Assembly (NCBI GenBank): GCA_021030905.1
Contig: JAGFMI010000008.1
Location: 62,001-126,000 of the forward strand
Origin: Pyrenula massariospora
Taxonomy: Eukaryota; Ascomycota; Eurotiomycetes; Pyrenulales; Pyrenulaceae
DNA length: 64,000 nt
Reading direction: 5' to 3'
Shown: positions 23,445-33,718 of the stretch, one piece after another
How positions within the stretch are numbered: position 1 is the first letter of the stretch
How the letters are laid out: each line of letters opens with the position of its first letter
The notes under the pieces: model-generated
Database searches by the model: none
What the model was told of the DNA's origin: nothing
What the model saw: the letters and a program-made list of their open reading frames with translations, nothing else
Position numbers and translations under genes: made by a program

Positions 23445-25397
23445 CTACAAATCGCCCCCATACCCCATCTCCTCTCGCTTATCATCCAACAGCCGAGCGT
23501 ACTCCAGCAGCAGCCGGTAAACATAGACCAACATATCCTCCTTCCGCAGCACCCTCTCGGCCCACTCCCTCCCACTCACCGCAATAGCCTCTGCCGCCTT
23601 ATCGTTCCTCTGATCCGAAAAATATTCCAACAAGCTCCACAGATCCACAAACGTATTGTCCATGGGGATGAAATGCTTCCACGGCACCAGCCGGCTATCG
23701 TGCCACTCGCTGTAGAGCGCGGCTTTGATGGGCAGGCTGTTGCTCAGCAGGAAGGCGCGGAAGCGGCCGGAGAAGGAGTTGCCGTCGACGTCGAGGAGGT
23801 ACTTGTACTCGAACATCTCGGACAGGGGCATGGAGCTGCCGCGGCTGAACCAGGGGCTGGTGTAGGGGCAGTAGCCGTCGATGTCTTGGGGCTCGCATTT
23901 CAGGAAGTTGCCCCAGTTGGCGCCGAAGGCGACGTTGGAGATTTTGGAGAGCCATTCGGGGAGGAGGCCGAGAGAGTGGGATTTGAGGGGGTAGAGGCGG
24001 TCGTTGGGGAGGGGAAAATTGAAGGGAAACGAACCCGGAGACTTGCGAGAGACAGTCTCTGAGCGGTTGGCGTAGCTGCTGCTGCTGTCGCTGTTTGAAT
24101 GGTTGCTGATATTACTATTTACTTCTGTCTCTTTGTTAGTCGCGATTTGTTTCTCGAGAGAGATGGCTGTGTCGACTGTTGTGGCATTCATCATGGAGAC
24201 GACACGGTGTCGATGGAAACGGGTCCAATTGTCCTCTGTGTTACGGCCGCCGCCCGCTGTGCCACGCCAGAGCACCTGATCCTTCTTCTCATGCCAAGGG
24301 ATTCGTGCGCTGTCAAGAGTGAACATAGGATCTTCAGACCAGTGTACAGCAGGTGGAATGAGAATCTCGTTGTTCATCAGATGCTTGGAGCTACCAAACA
24401 TTGGTATTAATGTCACGGACGTCGCCAAGGTCTCAGGTGATATGAACGTGGCATGTAAATTCCGGAGGTGTGAGTGATGACAGTAATCTTTCGCCGTCGT
24501 CCAATTGCTGACATAGCCGTGGTACGATCCATAAGGATGCTGGTCAGGAAATATAGGACGCATTGAAAAATCAGGATCTTGCTCTAAGCTTGGCGCTTGT
24601 GTCCTGGGTGGACATGATAGTCTTGCGACGTCCCAAACAGACCCTTCAGTGACCCACGATGCTGTCGAACGCATATCCTTCTCATCTAGAGAGTATGATT
24701 TGAAGTTATCGATCTTTGGCGGACGGGAGAGGTCTTGACGATCCAAAGATACCTTCTGTGTTTTCATGTACGAGTCGATGGTTTCCCAAGGGACTAGTAT
24801 ACGCGGCTCGTCTAGTGAATTGATTGGTATATCCAGGTCAGGCAGCAGAGATTCAAGTTGCTGTATCATATCGATCCATATGTTGATCCACATCTTGTCG
24901 CCGGTTTTGAAAGCTTTTTGATCCCTTACACTGATAAAATCTGGCATATTCATAAGACCGGCACGGATGCGCTTGGCTGAAATTGCCCAGAAAGGATTGA
25001 GATCATGATAGATTTGGTCAAAAAAGTCTTCAACGATGAGACAGTCGTGAGCCTCTGCGAAGGCGACCCATCGATCGAAATCAGGCGGAGGATGGCGCTT
25101 CCTCCGTGTGCGATATGCCTTTGCTGCTTCTGATACGCCAAAAGTTTCTTTGCTGGTCAAGACGCTGAACTCCTTCTCGGCCTTCTCCAGAAGTGTGTCG
25201 ATAGGGTGCCATCTTGGCCCTGGATCAGCAAGAGGATCAAGAGGAACCTTCGGTCCTGAAGTCAGAGACGAGGTAGGCCAACGCCTGAGACTGTCAGTAT
25301 TTGCATTTCTCAGGAGAAAGGATATTATGAGGAATGAGAGGAAACATGAAAGCACAAGCGACACGACCTTGCTGCTACGTGTTAAGTTTAGCAACAT
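23445..25397 (-). CDS. GT90 (CAP10-like) glycosyltransferase
   Basis: An intronless protein of 650 residues. An N-terminal signal anchor (about 11-29) marks it as a type II Golgi or ER membrane protein. The C-terminal half is a CAP10 domain: DQVLWRGTAGGG near 376, then YKYLLDVDGNSFSGRFRAFL and SNSLPIKAALYSEWHDSRLV in the last third. Family members include Cryptococcus Cap10 and the beta-xylosyltransferase Cxt1, plus metazoan POGLUT/KDELC enzymes. Fungal members transfer sugars such as xylose to glycans or capsule components. The donor and acceptor here are unknown. A low-complexity Ser/Asn stretch of about 30 residues at about 430-460 lies inside the catalytic region. Confidence 0.85.
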   Translation of the reverse strand: MLLNLTRSSKVVSLVLSCFLSFLIISFLLRNANTDSLRRWPTSSLTSGPKVPLDPLADPGPRWHPIDTLLEKAEKEFSVLTSKETFGVSEAAKAYRTRRKRHPPPDFDRWVAFAEAHDCLIVEDFFDQIYHDLNPFWAISAKRIRAGLMNMPDFISVRDQKAFKTGDKMWINIWIDMIQQLESLLPDLDIPINSLDEPRILVPWETIDSYMKTQKVSLDRQDLSRPPKIDNFKSYSLDEKDMRSTASWVTEGSVWDVARLSCPPRTQAPSLEQDPDFSMRPIFPDQHPYGSYHGYVSNWTTAKDYCHHSHLRNLHATFISPETLATSVTLIPMFGSSKHLMNNEILIPPAVHWSEDPMFTLDSARIPWHEKKDQVLWRGTAGGGRNTEDNWTRFHRHRVVSMMNATTVDTAISLEKQIATNKETEVNSNISNHSNSDSSSSYANRSETVSRKSPGSFPFNFPLPNDRLYPLKSHSLGLLPEWLSKISNVAFGANWGNFLKCEPQDIDGYCPYTSPWFSRGSSMPLSEMFEYKYLLDVDGNSFSGRFRAFLLSNSLPIKAALYSEWHDSRLVPWKHFIPMDNTFVDLWSLLEYFSDQRNDKAAEAIAVSGREWAERVLRKEDMLVYVYRLLLEYARLLDDKREEMGYGGDL

Positions 25398-27000
25398 GGT
25401 GTTTCTACAGAGGGTTTGCAGGCTCGGCTTTTGGTACGGTTCATCGGTCGCTCGAGCATTATAAGGACTTACCGACTCGCCAGTTCAATGTGGGTGAAAG
25501 ACCCGGTCCAGGCTCATAACATACGGAGTTGCTGTTGGGTTCCTGAATTGTGTTCTTGCGAGCATCATGCCAACAAGTGCCACAGGTATCAAGACACCGA
25601 CAACAGTATTGGAGAAGCAAATAATCGTCTTTCGCCCTAGTCAGGAGCTAGACAGAGTTCTTTCCAACACAGGATCAAAAGTTCGTCTCGGGCTTACACA
25701 GAAAAAGGACACCGACAACAGTTGTTCTTCAGCAGTTGTTCTTCGATTTAGTGAAAGCGTGGGACTAAGAAAAGTTTCTATCAATGTGCTCTCCATAGAA
25801 GATCCAACATAAGAGAATCCCGATAGAAATCTCCACTGGGGATTTTCCATCCGACAAGCTCCGGCAAGCGCACGAGGCGGTCAGAAGGAAGCGGCGTCAG
25901 TATGGGACAGGCCCCGGGCCTTCGTAGGAAAAAGGACATTATCATCATCGAGCAAGTAGAGAACCCCGACTGGGACGTAGAACACCGATGTCTGAATTTG
26001 GAAATCGCGAGCGCGTAGTTGGTCGAGGTCCGAAATAGCCAACGGCCCCCAGATCCCCGATCTTGCAGATATGTACTTTGCACCTTAGGCACTGCTGCCC
26101 CTAAACGAGAAGGTAGACGCCGAAATCAACGAGTGGCTCTGCGAGGGAATGACCTAGAGACGAACTGGTTGCGGGAGCAATATTTCTGATGGGAAGGGAT
26201 CTGACGAGGCTGGCAGCACATTATCAAGTACCAGGCCGAGGCAACTCTCGGAATTGCACGATCGTTAGAATACCTTTGTAGGCCGAATCCTTCGATGCAC
26301 TTGAGAAACCTGATAGGATCAGAAGATATTGACTATACAGAGAAGAGGGCGCGTATAGTGCTTGTCGCATCTGTCTGGGGCGGCGTGAGTAGGTGACGTT
26401 CGCTCAAACGTTGTTGGTTGTGGAGGACACGATGTCCGAGCGCCGTTAATCTTAGTTGAGTGGTTCGACAAAGCGAAGGATTTTACCCGCCCTCGCCACT
26501 CTCGACTCTCTCAAGCATCGGCTTCGCAACGACCTCCATTGCCTTGATAACAACTACACATGCGGCGCTGACGTCAACGCTACGAGCAGCGCTGCCCCGG
26601 TCCCAGGGTCCAGACAGCATCTCAGTCCGCTTGGCAATGTTGTCGGCTCCTATCGATAGTCTCTTGTCATTTCCTTCCTCATATGTTCCCCATCTTGAGG
26701 CCAGGCGGACGGACGCCTTTTCTCGGTACACGCTCATTATTTATCTAGAGGATCTCGTCACTCGAGAGACACGGTAACAAACAGTTTTTCTAATGAGAAT
26801 CGTGAGGCTTCAGTGCTCTCCATCTAGTACTGCAAGATTGACTTGCTTACCACAGTCTGCCAGATCAGACTGCCTTTCCCTTTTATTTTTCTCAATTACT
26901 TGGTAATACTACCTACCTTACCCAGGCGCACTGAATCACCTACCAGTTCATGGCTGCCAATCGCCGTTCTTGCCCTGCAAAATGCCAAGACAAAATTTAA

Positions 27001-27014
27001 GGTTATCGATAACC
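27001..27014. repeat. perfect 14-bp palindrome
   Basis: GGTTATCGATAACC reads identically on both strands. It sits 6 bp before the first MCB-like site and about 220 bp before the pif1 start codon. It could be a binding site for a dimeric factor, but no factor can be named. Confidence 0.5.
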
Positions 27015-27019
27015 AAGGC

Positions 27020-27035
27020 ACGCGTCTCAACGCGT
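27020..27035. promoter_or_regulatory. two MCB-like ACGCGT sites upstream of pif1
   Basis: ACGCGT occurs at 27020-27025 and again at 27030-27035, about 200 bp before the pif1 ATG. In yeasts this hexamer is the Mbp1-Swi6 (MBF) site that drives G1/S transcription of replication genes. The spacing of 10 bp puts both on one helix face. Regulation is inferred. Confidence 0.5.
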
Positions 27036-27234
27036 CTCCATGACAATCTTTTCGACAATTACACAACCTGTACAGTACCTTCGGTCTAGGCGTTGATTAT
27101 CCTTCTGCACTATGTCCTAAATTTTTGAATATGACACTGTATTCTTAGAATGACCTTTGGCGGAGAAAGATACACAAAGGTTCCTTTATTCCCAGCGGAA
27201 TTGTTGAAATGTGCCGGCGTTGATCTTGCGTATC

Positions 27235-30051
27235 ATGTCCACTTTCACGTCATCTTCTCGGTGCCAGTGCCATCCGTGGTTGCACTACTGCCCAAGCTTT
27301 TATAAGACTGAGCCAGTCTACCCAGACCTTTCAGAAGCCCTCTCGGAAACGCGAAAAGTCGACGAGAGACCGCCGAGACTCACAGACGATTCGGGTTACA
27401 GGACCTCAAGCCCACTTGACCCTGTCGAAAGCAATATCCAGCATGTACCACCGCAGAAATCATTAATCAGCCAAGGGATAAAACAAGAGGTGGGGCAAAG
27501 ATCAAAACGAAAGCGGAAGTCCACCAGGGTAGACCAGACCTGGAACACTGAACCGGCGTCGGTCAGCCCAAGCAGAGTGTTTGAGAAGCTTCATTTTTGG
27601 ATGGTCGGCCCATACGAACGTGAGTATGTGAACATGGAGCTGGCAAATGTGCATCAGCTAACCTTCTTAAAGCTGCGGAACAAGAAACAGTCAAAACAAT
27701 CGTTTCAGCACTCGGCGGCCAAGTTCAGGTTTCTTTGAGCGATGCCGTCACTCACTGGGTGGCAAAGAACCCGCTGGCGTTCCAGAATGCGCCATCAAGA
27801 AAGATGCATGTTGAGATCGTGACCCCTGGCTGGCTGAATGCCTGCTACAGAATGAAAAGGCTGGCGCCGCTAGACAGTCATGACTCCTCATACCCAGGCT
27901 ACGCCTGTACTCTACCTTCCGATTTGAAAAAACACAAGCAGACACAGACTATAGAGAAGCGATCTCCAAATGTGCGGCCTGTGGAGATTATTTCGCTTCT
28001 GGATGATGACGAGGACATTCAACGCTCGATAGTCAACAAATCAGGTAGGGATTCTCATGATCCCAAACCGCTGAAATCTGAGTCAATTATACCGGATGAA
28101 GAAGCGACTGTGTGTTACCCGAAGCTGCAACCTTACAGCAATGACTTTCCTGCCCCCACGATCACTTCGTTTGGTCGCAATGCTTCACAAATTCCCCCCT
28201 ATGCTCCTTCCAAAAGCGTTGTTGTCCCTCCCTATGTCCCTCCTCTATCTCCAACTCCACAGGGCCTGAACCCTTCATTAGTGATCGGAGAGGGACCAGT
28301 TCTCTGCAAGGAGCAACAAGACCTAGTTGACCTCATCTACAGCGGCCGCAACGTTTTCTACACAGGCAGCGCAGGTTGCGGAAAGTCTACGGTTCTGAAA
28401 GCTTTTGTTAAGCGACTCGAGAATGCCGGTCGCAAAGTTAGAATCGTCGCGCCTACTGGCAAGGCAGCTCTTGACATCAACGGATCAACCACCTGGACCT
28501 TTGCTGGGTGGACACCAGATCATCATAAAAAGCCTCTGAAAGAGCTGAAACAGGGCGCTCATGGTAGATTTGTTCACAAACGCCTGAATGCTGTTGACGT
28601 GCTTGTTATTGATGAAATCAGCATGGTAGAAAACCACCATTTCGAGCGACTTAACGAATTAATGAAAACTGCCCGGGGGGACAACAGAGCTTTTGGAGGA
28701 GTGCAGCTGATTGTTACGGGTGATTTTTGTCAACTGCCACCAGTCAAACCATTCCAGTATTGCATAACATGCGGTCGTGGAACAATTGCCAACAAGGAAG
28801 GAACGGAATACAAGTGTTTGCGGGACGGCATTTTTTATGATAAAGACAAATGGGCCTTTCGCAGCAAGGCATGGGAGGAAGCCGGTTTTGCCCACGTCAA
28901 TCTTACCGACATTCATCGTCAAAGTGACGCCACCTTTATTTCTATCCTTCAAAAATGCCGCGACGGCCTTCCATTCGCGCCAAAGGATACCCGTCTCCTG
29001 CTTGACCATCCCTGCAATGTTGAGAACGCAGTCCGTCTATTTCCCACGCGTGAAGAAGTCCGACGCATCAATACCCAAGAATTCAATCGCCTCACAACTC
29101 CAAAACATAGCTACCCCTGCTACGACGACTTTAAACATAACCCTGAGCACAAGAATCTCTCATTCAAAAGCCAAAGAGATCAATTTGAGCCGCACGCATT
29201 AGTGGCTCTTCGCGACCATCGCTTCGAAACCCGAATTGAGTTGAAAGAAGGCATGCTAGTTGTTCTTCTCGTGAATCTCGATCTCGCGAACGGGCTTGTC
29301 AACGGCTCCCAGGGCAAAATCGTCGGGTTTCAGAAGCATGAGGACAAGGATCTTCCAAAAGCCTCACGCGAAAATGAAAAGTCCTCGCGTCGAAGCGGTT
29401 GGAATAGAGGTGATCGAAGTCCGAGCCCTCCATCAGCATTCAGCGCGCAGAACCTAGCCGGAGAATACGCTGCCCTTCGAGAACAGAACATCAAAGCTTT
29501 TATTGAAATTCAACCACCGGAGGAGAGACTTTGGCGTAAGTTTGATCTCTTTCTCCAGTCGTTTGTCTATCGAGGCTCTTGCCGCACTTTAATTTTACTT
29601 CTGTGCAGAGCTTCGCCTTTTTTTCCGTATATCTTATGTCTATTTCTCCCCGCATCCCCTTACTAAACCCCCTCCTCACATAGCCATCGTCAAATTCTCC
29701 CACAACAACGTGACCCGGACCATCTACGCCGACTGCACGGTCAACGAGCTCGGCGACGACAAACCGTACTCGCTCCTCTCGCGCACGCAGATCCCGCTCG
29801 CCGCGGCGTGGGCCCTCTCCATCCACAAATCCCAGGGCATGACGCTGGATAAAGTCGTTGTCGATCTGGCGAAGAGCTTTGAGGAGGGCCAGGTGTATGT
29901 CGCGCTGAGTCGGGCGAGGGCGCTGGAGGGGCTGAAGGTGGAAGGGTTGACGGCTGGGATGGGGAGGGGGGTTGTGGGGACGGGGGGGAATAGGGAGGTT
30001 AGGGAGTTTTTGGGGAGGGTGTTTGGGGAAGGGATTTTGGGGGGTGAGTAG
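27235..30051 (+). CDS. pif1: PIF1-family 5'-3' DNA helicase with N-terminal BRCT domain
   Basis: Three exons, 27235-27619, 27673-29535 and 29684-30051 (introns of 53 and 148 nt), encode 871 residues. A BRCT-like domain spans about 115-195: [20 protein letters not shown], the GG turn, [12 protein letters not shown] and [13 protein letters not shown] disordered linker follows. The helicase core has Walker [10 protein letters not shown] at 360-368, Walker B with IDEIS at 441-445, GDFCQLPPV, then motif V-like [11 protein letters not shown] and motif VI YVALSRA in the last exon. The join ERLW-PIVKF over the second intron restores a conserved PIF1 block. A Cys-containing insertion (Cys492, Cys495, Cys510) sits after motif III. 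PIF1 helicases unwind G-quadruplexes and act at telomeres, forks and mitochondrial DNA. Using the last GGTGAGTA as a donor would change only the final residue. Confidence 0.88.
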
Positions 30052-30885
30052 GAAGGGAGGTGGTTGGATAGTGGGAATAAAGTATGGCCCGGAGGAGATT
30101 GGTTTGTATAGCGAAATGACCCTTTTCGCATGCTTGCTCGTGGACGAATGTTTGTCAAAAAGTTGGGTAGATTTCTGGATACTTCATGGAGGTCTCAAAG
30201 AGATATCAAGATTTATGTCGTGTTGGGATCATTGGTCTGGCAACGGAGTTCGGTGGCAGCGTCTCAGTTTTATGCACTTAATATAGACTGAGATCTTCAG
30301 AGAAAGCCTCAACAGGACGTACTTTGTAAGCATGACAATGTCATGGGTCGATAGAAGTCTTACTGCAAACTACTATCTCAATACGTTCTACGTTAGTTTC
30401 CTGTCCAACAATCATGGCTGTGTCGTATATACGAACAGAAGCCACTCTATGAACCCAAACATCTTACAGCTCGACGACTTGGTTTTCCAAGATCGCACTT
30501 GCAACATCATCCGGCTACTATGGCGTTCTTTTTTTTACTGTTGGTTGCAAGCTTCTTGGACGTGCAACTTCCGCTAATGATTATCTAGCTTTGGTCTTGT
30601 AACTGTCCATACACCGCTTGCGACGCGGGCGAAGCGATTGAGCGCCTTGCACCTACGTGCCCAGCTCAGAAAACCATAATGGGAGGTGCTTGCGCAGCCT
30701 GTCTTGCAATTGTCGAAAAGTGCTCAATTCTCGGGGCCTGTGCAACCAGACGCGGAGCTCGTGGAGTCGAACGCAAGTATTCTGATGTCGTAAAGCTTCA
30801 TCTGGCGTCCACGGTGAAGAGAAGCGCTCGTTTACAGTAGCGCAGATCTTCCAACTCCTTTCACGGAAAGACGGTCGAAGATCAG
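30052..30885. other. convergent intergenic region
   Basis: It lies between the 3' ends of pif1 (+) and the Lyc1-like gene (-). Short ORFs (to 104 codons) have no family resemblance. Nothing else is recognised. Confidence 0.45.
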
Positions 30886-32097
30886 TCAGCACCATCCGTA
30901 CTTCTCATTGAACAGCCATTGAACATCGTCATCAGTTCCTCCATGCCATCTTAGACTGGCAATACTCTCCTTCTCCCTCACGACGACATGCACCTCCTGC
31001 TCCACGCCAGCCAGCAGCTGCGCGGCTTGCATCGTGGTCTCAGCCGGATTCCAGAGTTGCACACCCGCCAGCATGCCCCACTTGTGGGCTTCAAGCTGTG
31101 CGCGCAGCAGCAGCGCTGCAATACCAGGGACAGCGTCCGCTGTGGAGGTTGACGGCGCCACGAGACGGAGGATGTGCAGGATGTTCTCTGAGGGCTCGGA
31201 TTGGTATACGCGAGTCCATACTATGGAGGTGGAGAGCGGCTTGTCCAGGGAACCGGTAACTGCGCTGCCTTTGATGATTGGCTTGTCGCGACCGAGAACT
31301 TGGCATTGATATTCTTCTCGTGCGTGATGCCAGGCCATGTGCTCTGCGTCGGGGCGGATGGCGACGAAGCTCTTGGAGGGTGTGGCTTTGCTGGACTGGT
31401 CTAATATTTCTTTCACATGTTCTATGTCTGGCTTACAGACTTTATCTTGAAGTTCGTAGGCTTTGAAGTCAAACACTTCTGGAAGCTGCAGGCGTCGTCG
31501 TGATTCGTCATATAAGGTCTCGTTGAGTGGTGGGAGCTGGATGTGCGAACTTGGCATTGCAACCCACCCCTCGCGCGCGTAGAATTGCTTCCCAATGTCA
31601 GAGTATAGCACCGAAAAGGCTGTCCTCTCCTCCCCGGGAAGAGGCTGCCAGGTCTCCAGTATCTTTCCTAGCTCTTTCATCATCCGTCCTGAGTACTTTC
31701 TCCCGCGGTACTCGTGCCTGCAGAAGACGCTTGCAATGCCATGGCACACCTTCTCCTCTACGGTGCCGTTATTTGCCACCAGAACGGTTTTGCGAAGGGA
31801 CTCGCATGAAGCGAAGATCGGCCGGTCCTGGTTCTCAACTGGTGTTGCGGCATTGGTGAGAATCCAGTGCGTGATGCCGTCTCGACTGGTAAGAGCCTGT
31901 CGGGAGAGATAATCTTCCCGTGAGAGGTACTGAGATAGCGTGAGGAAGCTCTTCCATTCTGCAGCGTTTAGTATGAAGCAGGCGAGGCGTTCGGATGGCG
32001 TGGCGGGGGACAGAAGAAGGGTCGGAGAGTCTGCGGGAGGGAGCGAGGAAGGAGGTAGAGCCACTGGCGGGGAGAAATTGGGGTCAAGACCTGACAT
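30886..32097 (-). CDS. Lyc1-like lysine N-acetyltransferase (GNAT)
   Basis: An intronless protein of 403 residues. The GNAT motif A region is visible at about 118-146 (VFCRHEYRGRKYSGRMMKEL), followed by TAFSVLYSDIGKQFYAREGW, which fits motif B. The C-terminal ~200 residues are the long extension found in fungal Lyc1 proteins (SFVAIRPDAEHMAWHHAREE near 245-264 and VQWLFNEKYGWC at the end). Yarrowia Lyc1 acetylates lysine at N6 as the first step of its breakdown. Assignment to exactly this reaction is inferred from the shared architecture. The N-terminal 25 residues are Pro-rich. It is convergent with pif1. Confidence 0.8.
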   Translation of the reverse strand: MSGLDPNFSPPVALPPSSLPPADSPTLLLSPATPSERLACFILNAAEWKSFLTLSQYLSREDYLSRQALTSRDGITHWILTNAATPVENQDRPIFASCESLRKTVLVANNGTVEEKVCHGIASVFCRHEYRGRKYSGRMMKELGKILETWQPLPGEERTAFSVLYSDIGKQFYAREGWVAMPSSHIQLPPLNETLYDESRRRLQLPEVFDFKAYELQDKVCKPDIEHVKEILDQSSKATPSKSFVAIRPDAEHMAWHHAREEYQCQVLGRDKPIIKGSAVTGSLDKPLSTSIVWTRVYQSEPSENILHILRLVAPSTSTADAVPGIAALLLRAQLEAHKWGMLAGVQLWNPAETTMQAAQLLAGVEQEVHVVVREKESIASLRWHGGTDDDVQWLFNEKYGWC

Positions 32098-32863
32098 ATT
32101 GTCGGCGATTTCACCTTAAGCCCACTCCATTGTATGAAAAAAGCGATGGTACGAATGCTATTTTCATTTTGAGCAGATCGATAAAACTTCTCAAGTCATG
32201 AATGACACTAATTGGAAGCTCCCCTTCCCCTTCCGGGCTACCCAATGTGGGAGAAGTTCTTAGCTTTCATCAGTTACGTACTGCCAAGCCGAAGTGACCC
32301 CTATTGACCCCTATTCCCTATCTTCTATCTCGTTCACCATGTAGCACGTGCTTACCGCCACTCATCTCACTCAATATGGACTAGACCTCTAGATGTAGCG
32401 CTGTGCATTTCTTATCGGATGCCTAGATGGTTCAAGTCGCAATGGGGGTTGTAATGGATCCTGGGTCTCCGCGCTAAAGAGTCAAAAATTAATTGAAGAG
32501 TTTTACGTAAATTCTTCTCATGGCCCTGGTAGATGTACATTTAATGATGAATTGGAAATTATAAAGCTGGACTTGTGGAGCCATTTAATGTCATGATTGT
32601 GTTCTGGCCTAAGTCACTGGCGAGTTGAAGATTTTCCCTCCAGAATTAGATATGTCGCCCGCGCTGACAAGAGCAAAGAGAGTGAATGTTTTAGAACCAT
32701 AGCATGTCTGCATTGCTTCCAAATCATAACCTTTCTCGTCCTTCTAAAACATTATACTCATGGAACACGGGGGCTGTGCCACGAAAGTGCTTTCAGTTTA
32801 GCTAGAATGACACCTTATCACGATCTCAATTGTGGAAGGGTAAGCAGAAACAGAGGCAGATGG
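32098..32863. other. intergenic region
   Basis: It holds the Lyc1-like promoter and the 3' side of the secreted-protein gene. A 10-bp unit TGACCCCTAT is doubled at 32295-32314. No gene is recognised. Confidence 0.4.
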
Positions 32864-33619
32864 CTACCATGGAAGCGGGGTCATCGTCAGGTACATGCAG
32901 GTCGAAGTTACGCGTGGTAACGTGCTAAAGAAAGAATTAGCTGGACTCAATGCTACGGAATTTAGAAAGGTGTAATGTAAGTAAAGAGAACTTACCTGGC
33001 CATCCTTTAGAAGTAGTCTGAGGCCAGCCGGTCGTAGTATAGGTGTAGTAAGACGTAGTAGTATCTGCTACAGTGTTAGTAAAGATGTCATAGTAGTCAT
33101 AGGCCTTGATAAAATCAATAGGTCGAAGGCCTTGATAAAATCAATAGGTCGAAGGCCATTATGGCTTCCGCTAGACTTACATGTATAGTATGACGTTGAA
33201 GTATCTGCTCAAGGATTAGCAAATATTCTACGGCCTTATGCGTGGAAAATGTCCATATCACGATAGGAGCGATGCTCCTGGCTAGACTCACAGGTGTAGT
33301 AGGATGTAGTCGACTTATCTGTCGGCTTGGTGCTCTCGGTCTTCGTGACAGTCTCGGTTTTGGTCACCGTTTTCGTTTCGGTGCTGGTCGTGTATTTGGT
33401 GGTCGGCTCAGGCTTCTTGGAAGTGCTCTTTGTGGGCTCGGGATCAAGAGACACACTGCGAGTGACCGTGATGATAGTAGGTGTGATGTCTCCTCTAGGG
33501 ATGATTGTGAATGGAGGGAGAGGTGCAGTCACGGTAGAGATGAAGGTCCTGGTGACGATGATCTGAGGAAGACCAAAGCAGGATACGACAAAGAGAAGGA
33601 AAGGGATGAGGAACTTCAT
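32864..33619 (-). CDS. Thr-rich small secreted protein assembled from repeated mini-exons
   Basis: Proposed exons: 33619-33292, 33204-33181 (24 nt), 33064-32996 and 32952-32864, all phase 1, giving about 169 residues. The first exon is firm: a signal peptide (MKFLIPFLLFVVSCFG), then Thr/Val/Lys/Glu-rich repeats (TKTVTKTETVTKTE) likely to be O-mannosylated. It ends TTSYYT at a GTGAGT donor. The next two exons each encode YT-S/T-TSYYT after an acceptor ending GCAG, with CTAA branch sites, and end on matching donors (GTAAGT). The third adds YTTTGWPQTTSKGWP. The last exon and stop are uncertain (its intron would be only 43 nt; reading through gives a 14-residue alternative tail). Tyr/Thr-rich secreted proteins are usually wall- or surface-associated. 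No known family is recognised. Confidence 0.55.
33102..33157. repeat. 26-bp tandem duplication inside an intron
   Basis: The 26-bp unit beginning GGCCTTGATAAAATCAATAG is present at 33102-33127 and 33128-33153, identical, followed by a partial copy GGCC. It lies in the proposed second intron (33180-33065) of the secreted-protein gene and accounts for that intron being longer than its neighbours. Confidence 0.85.
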
Positions 33620-33710
33620 ATTGGGCAGCAGCACTTTTCTTTGAACAAAGCAGTATTGATGAATCGATGAGAGGTCTCTCGAACTTAGCATCAAGTATAT
33701 GGACAGGCAC

Positions 33711-33718
33711 TTTATATC
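33711..33718 (-). promoter_or_regulatory. TATA box of the secreted-protein gene
   Basis: On the minus strand the sequence reads GATATAAA, about 92 bp before the start codon at 33619. Position and sequence fit a core promoter of a TATA-driven, probably inducible gene. Confidence 0.5.

Larger units (their letters stand above)
25398..27234. promoter_or_regulatory. divergent region between GT90 gene and pif1
   Basis: 1.8 kb between start codons of GT90 (-) and pif1 (+). No gene is seen. There are two short direct repeats near 25590 and 25708 (GACACCGACAACAGT) and a doubled CAGTTGTTCTTC at about 25720-25745. The pif1-proximal part holds a palindrome and two MCB-like sites listed separately. Confidence 0.45.

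Noticed and set aside
33102-33157. Transposon terminal repeat or CRISPR-like repeat
   Set aside because: Two head-to-tail copies with no spacers, no flanking target duplication and no transposase; it is an intronic tandem duplication.
33242-33670. 142-codon plus-strand ORF opposite the secreted protein
   Set aside because: It mirrors the Thr-rich repeats of the minus-strand gene, which has a signal peptide and TATA box.
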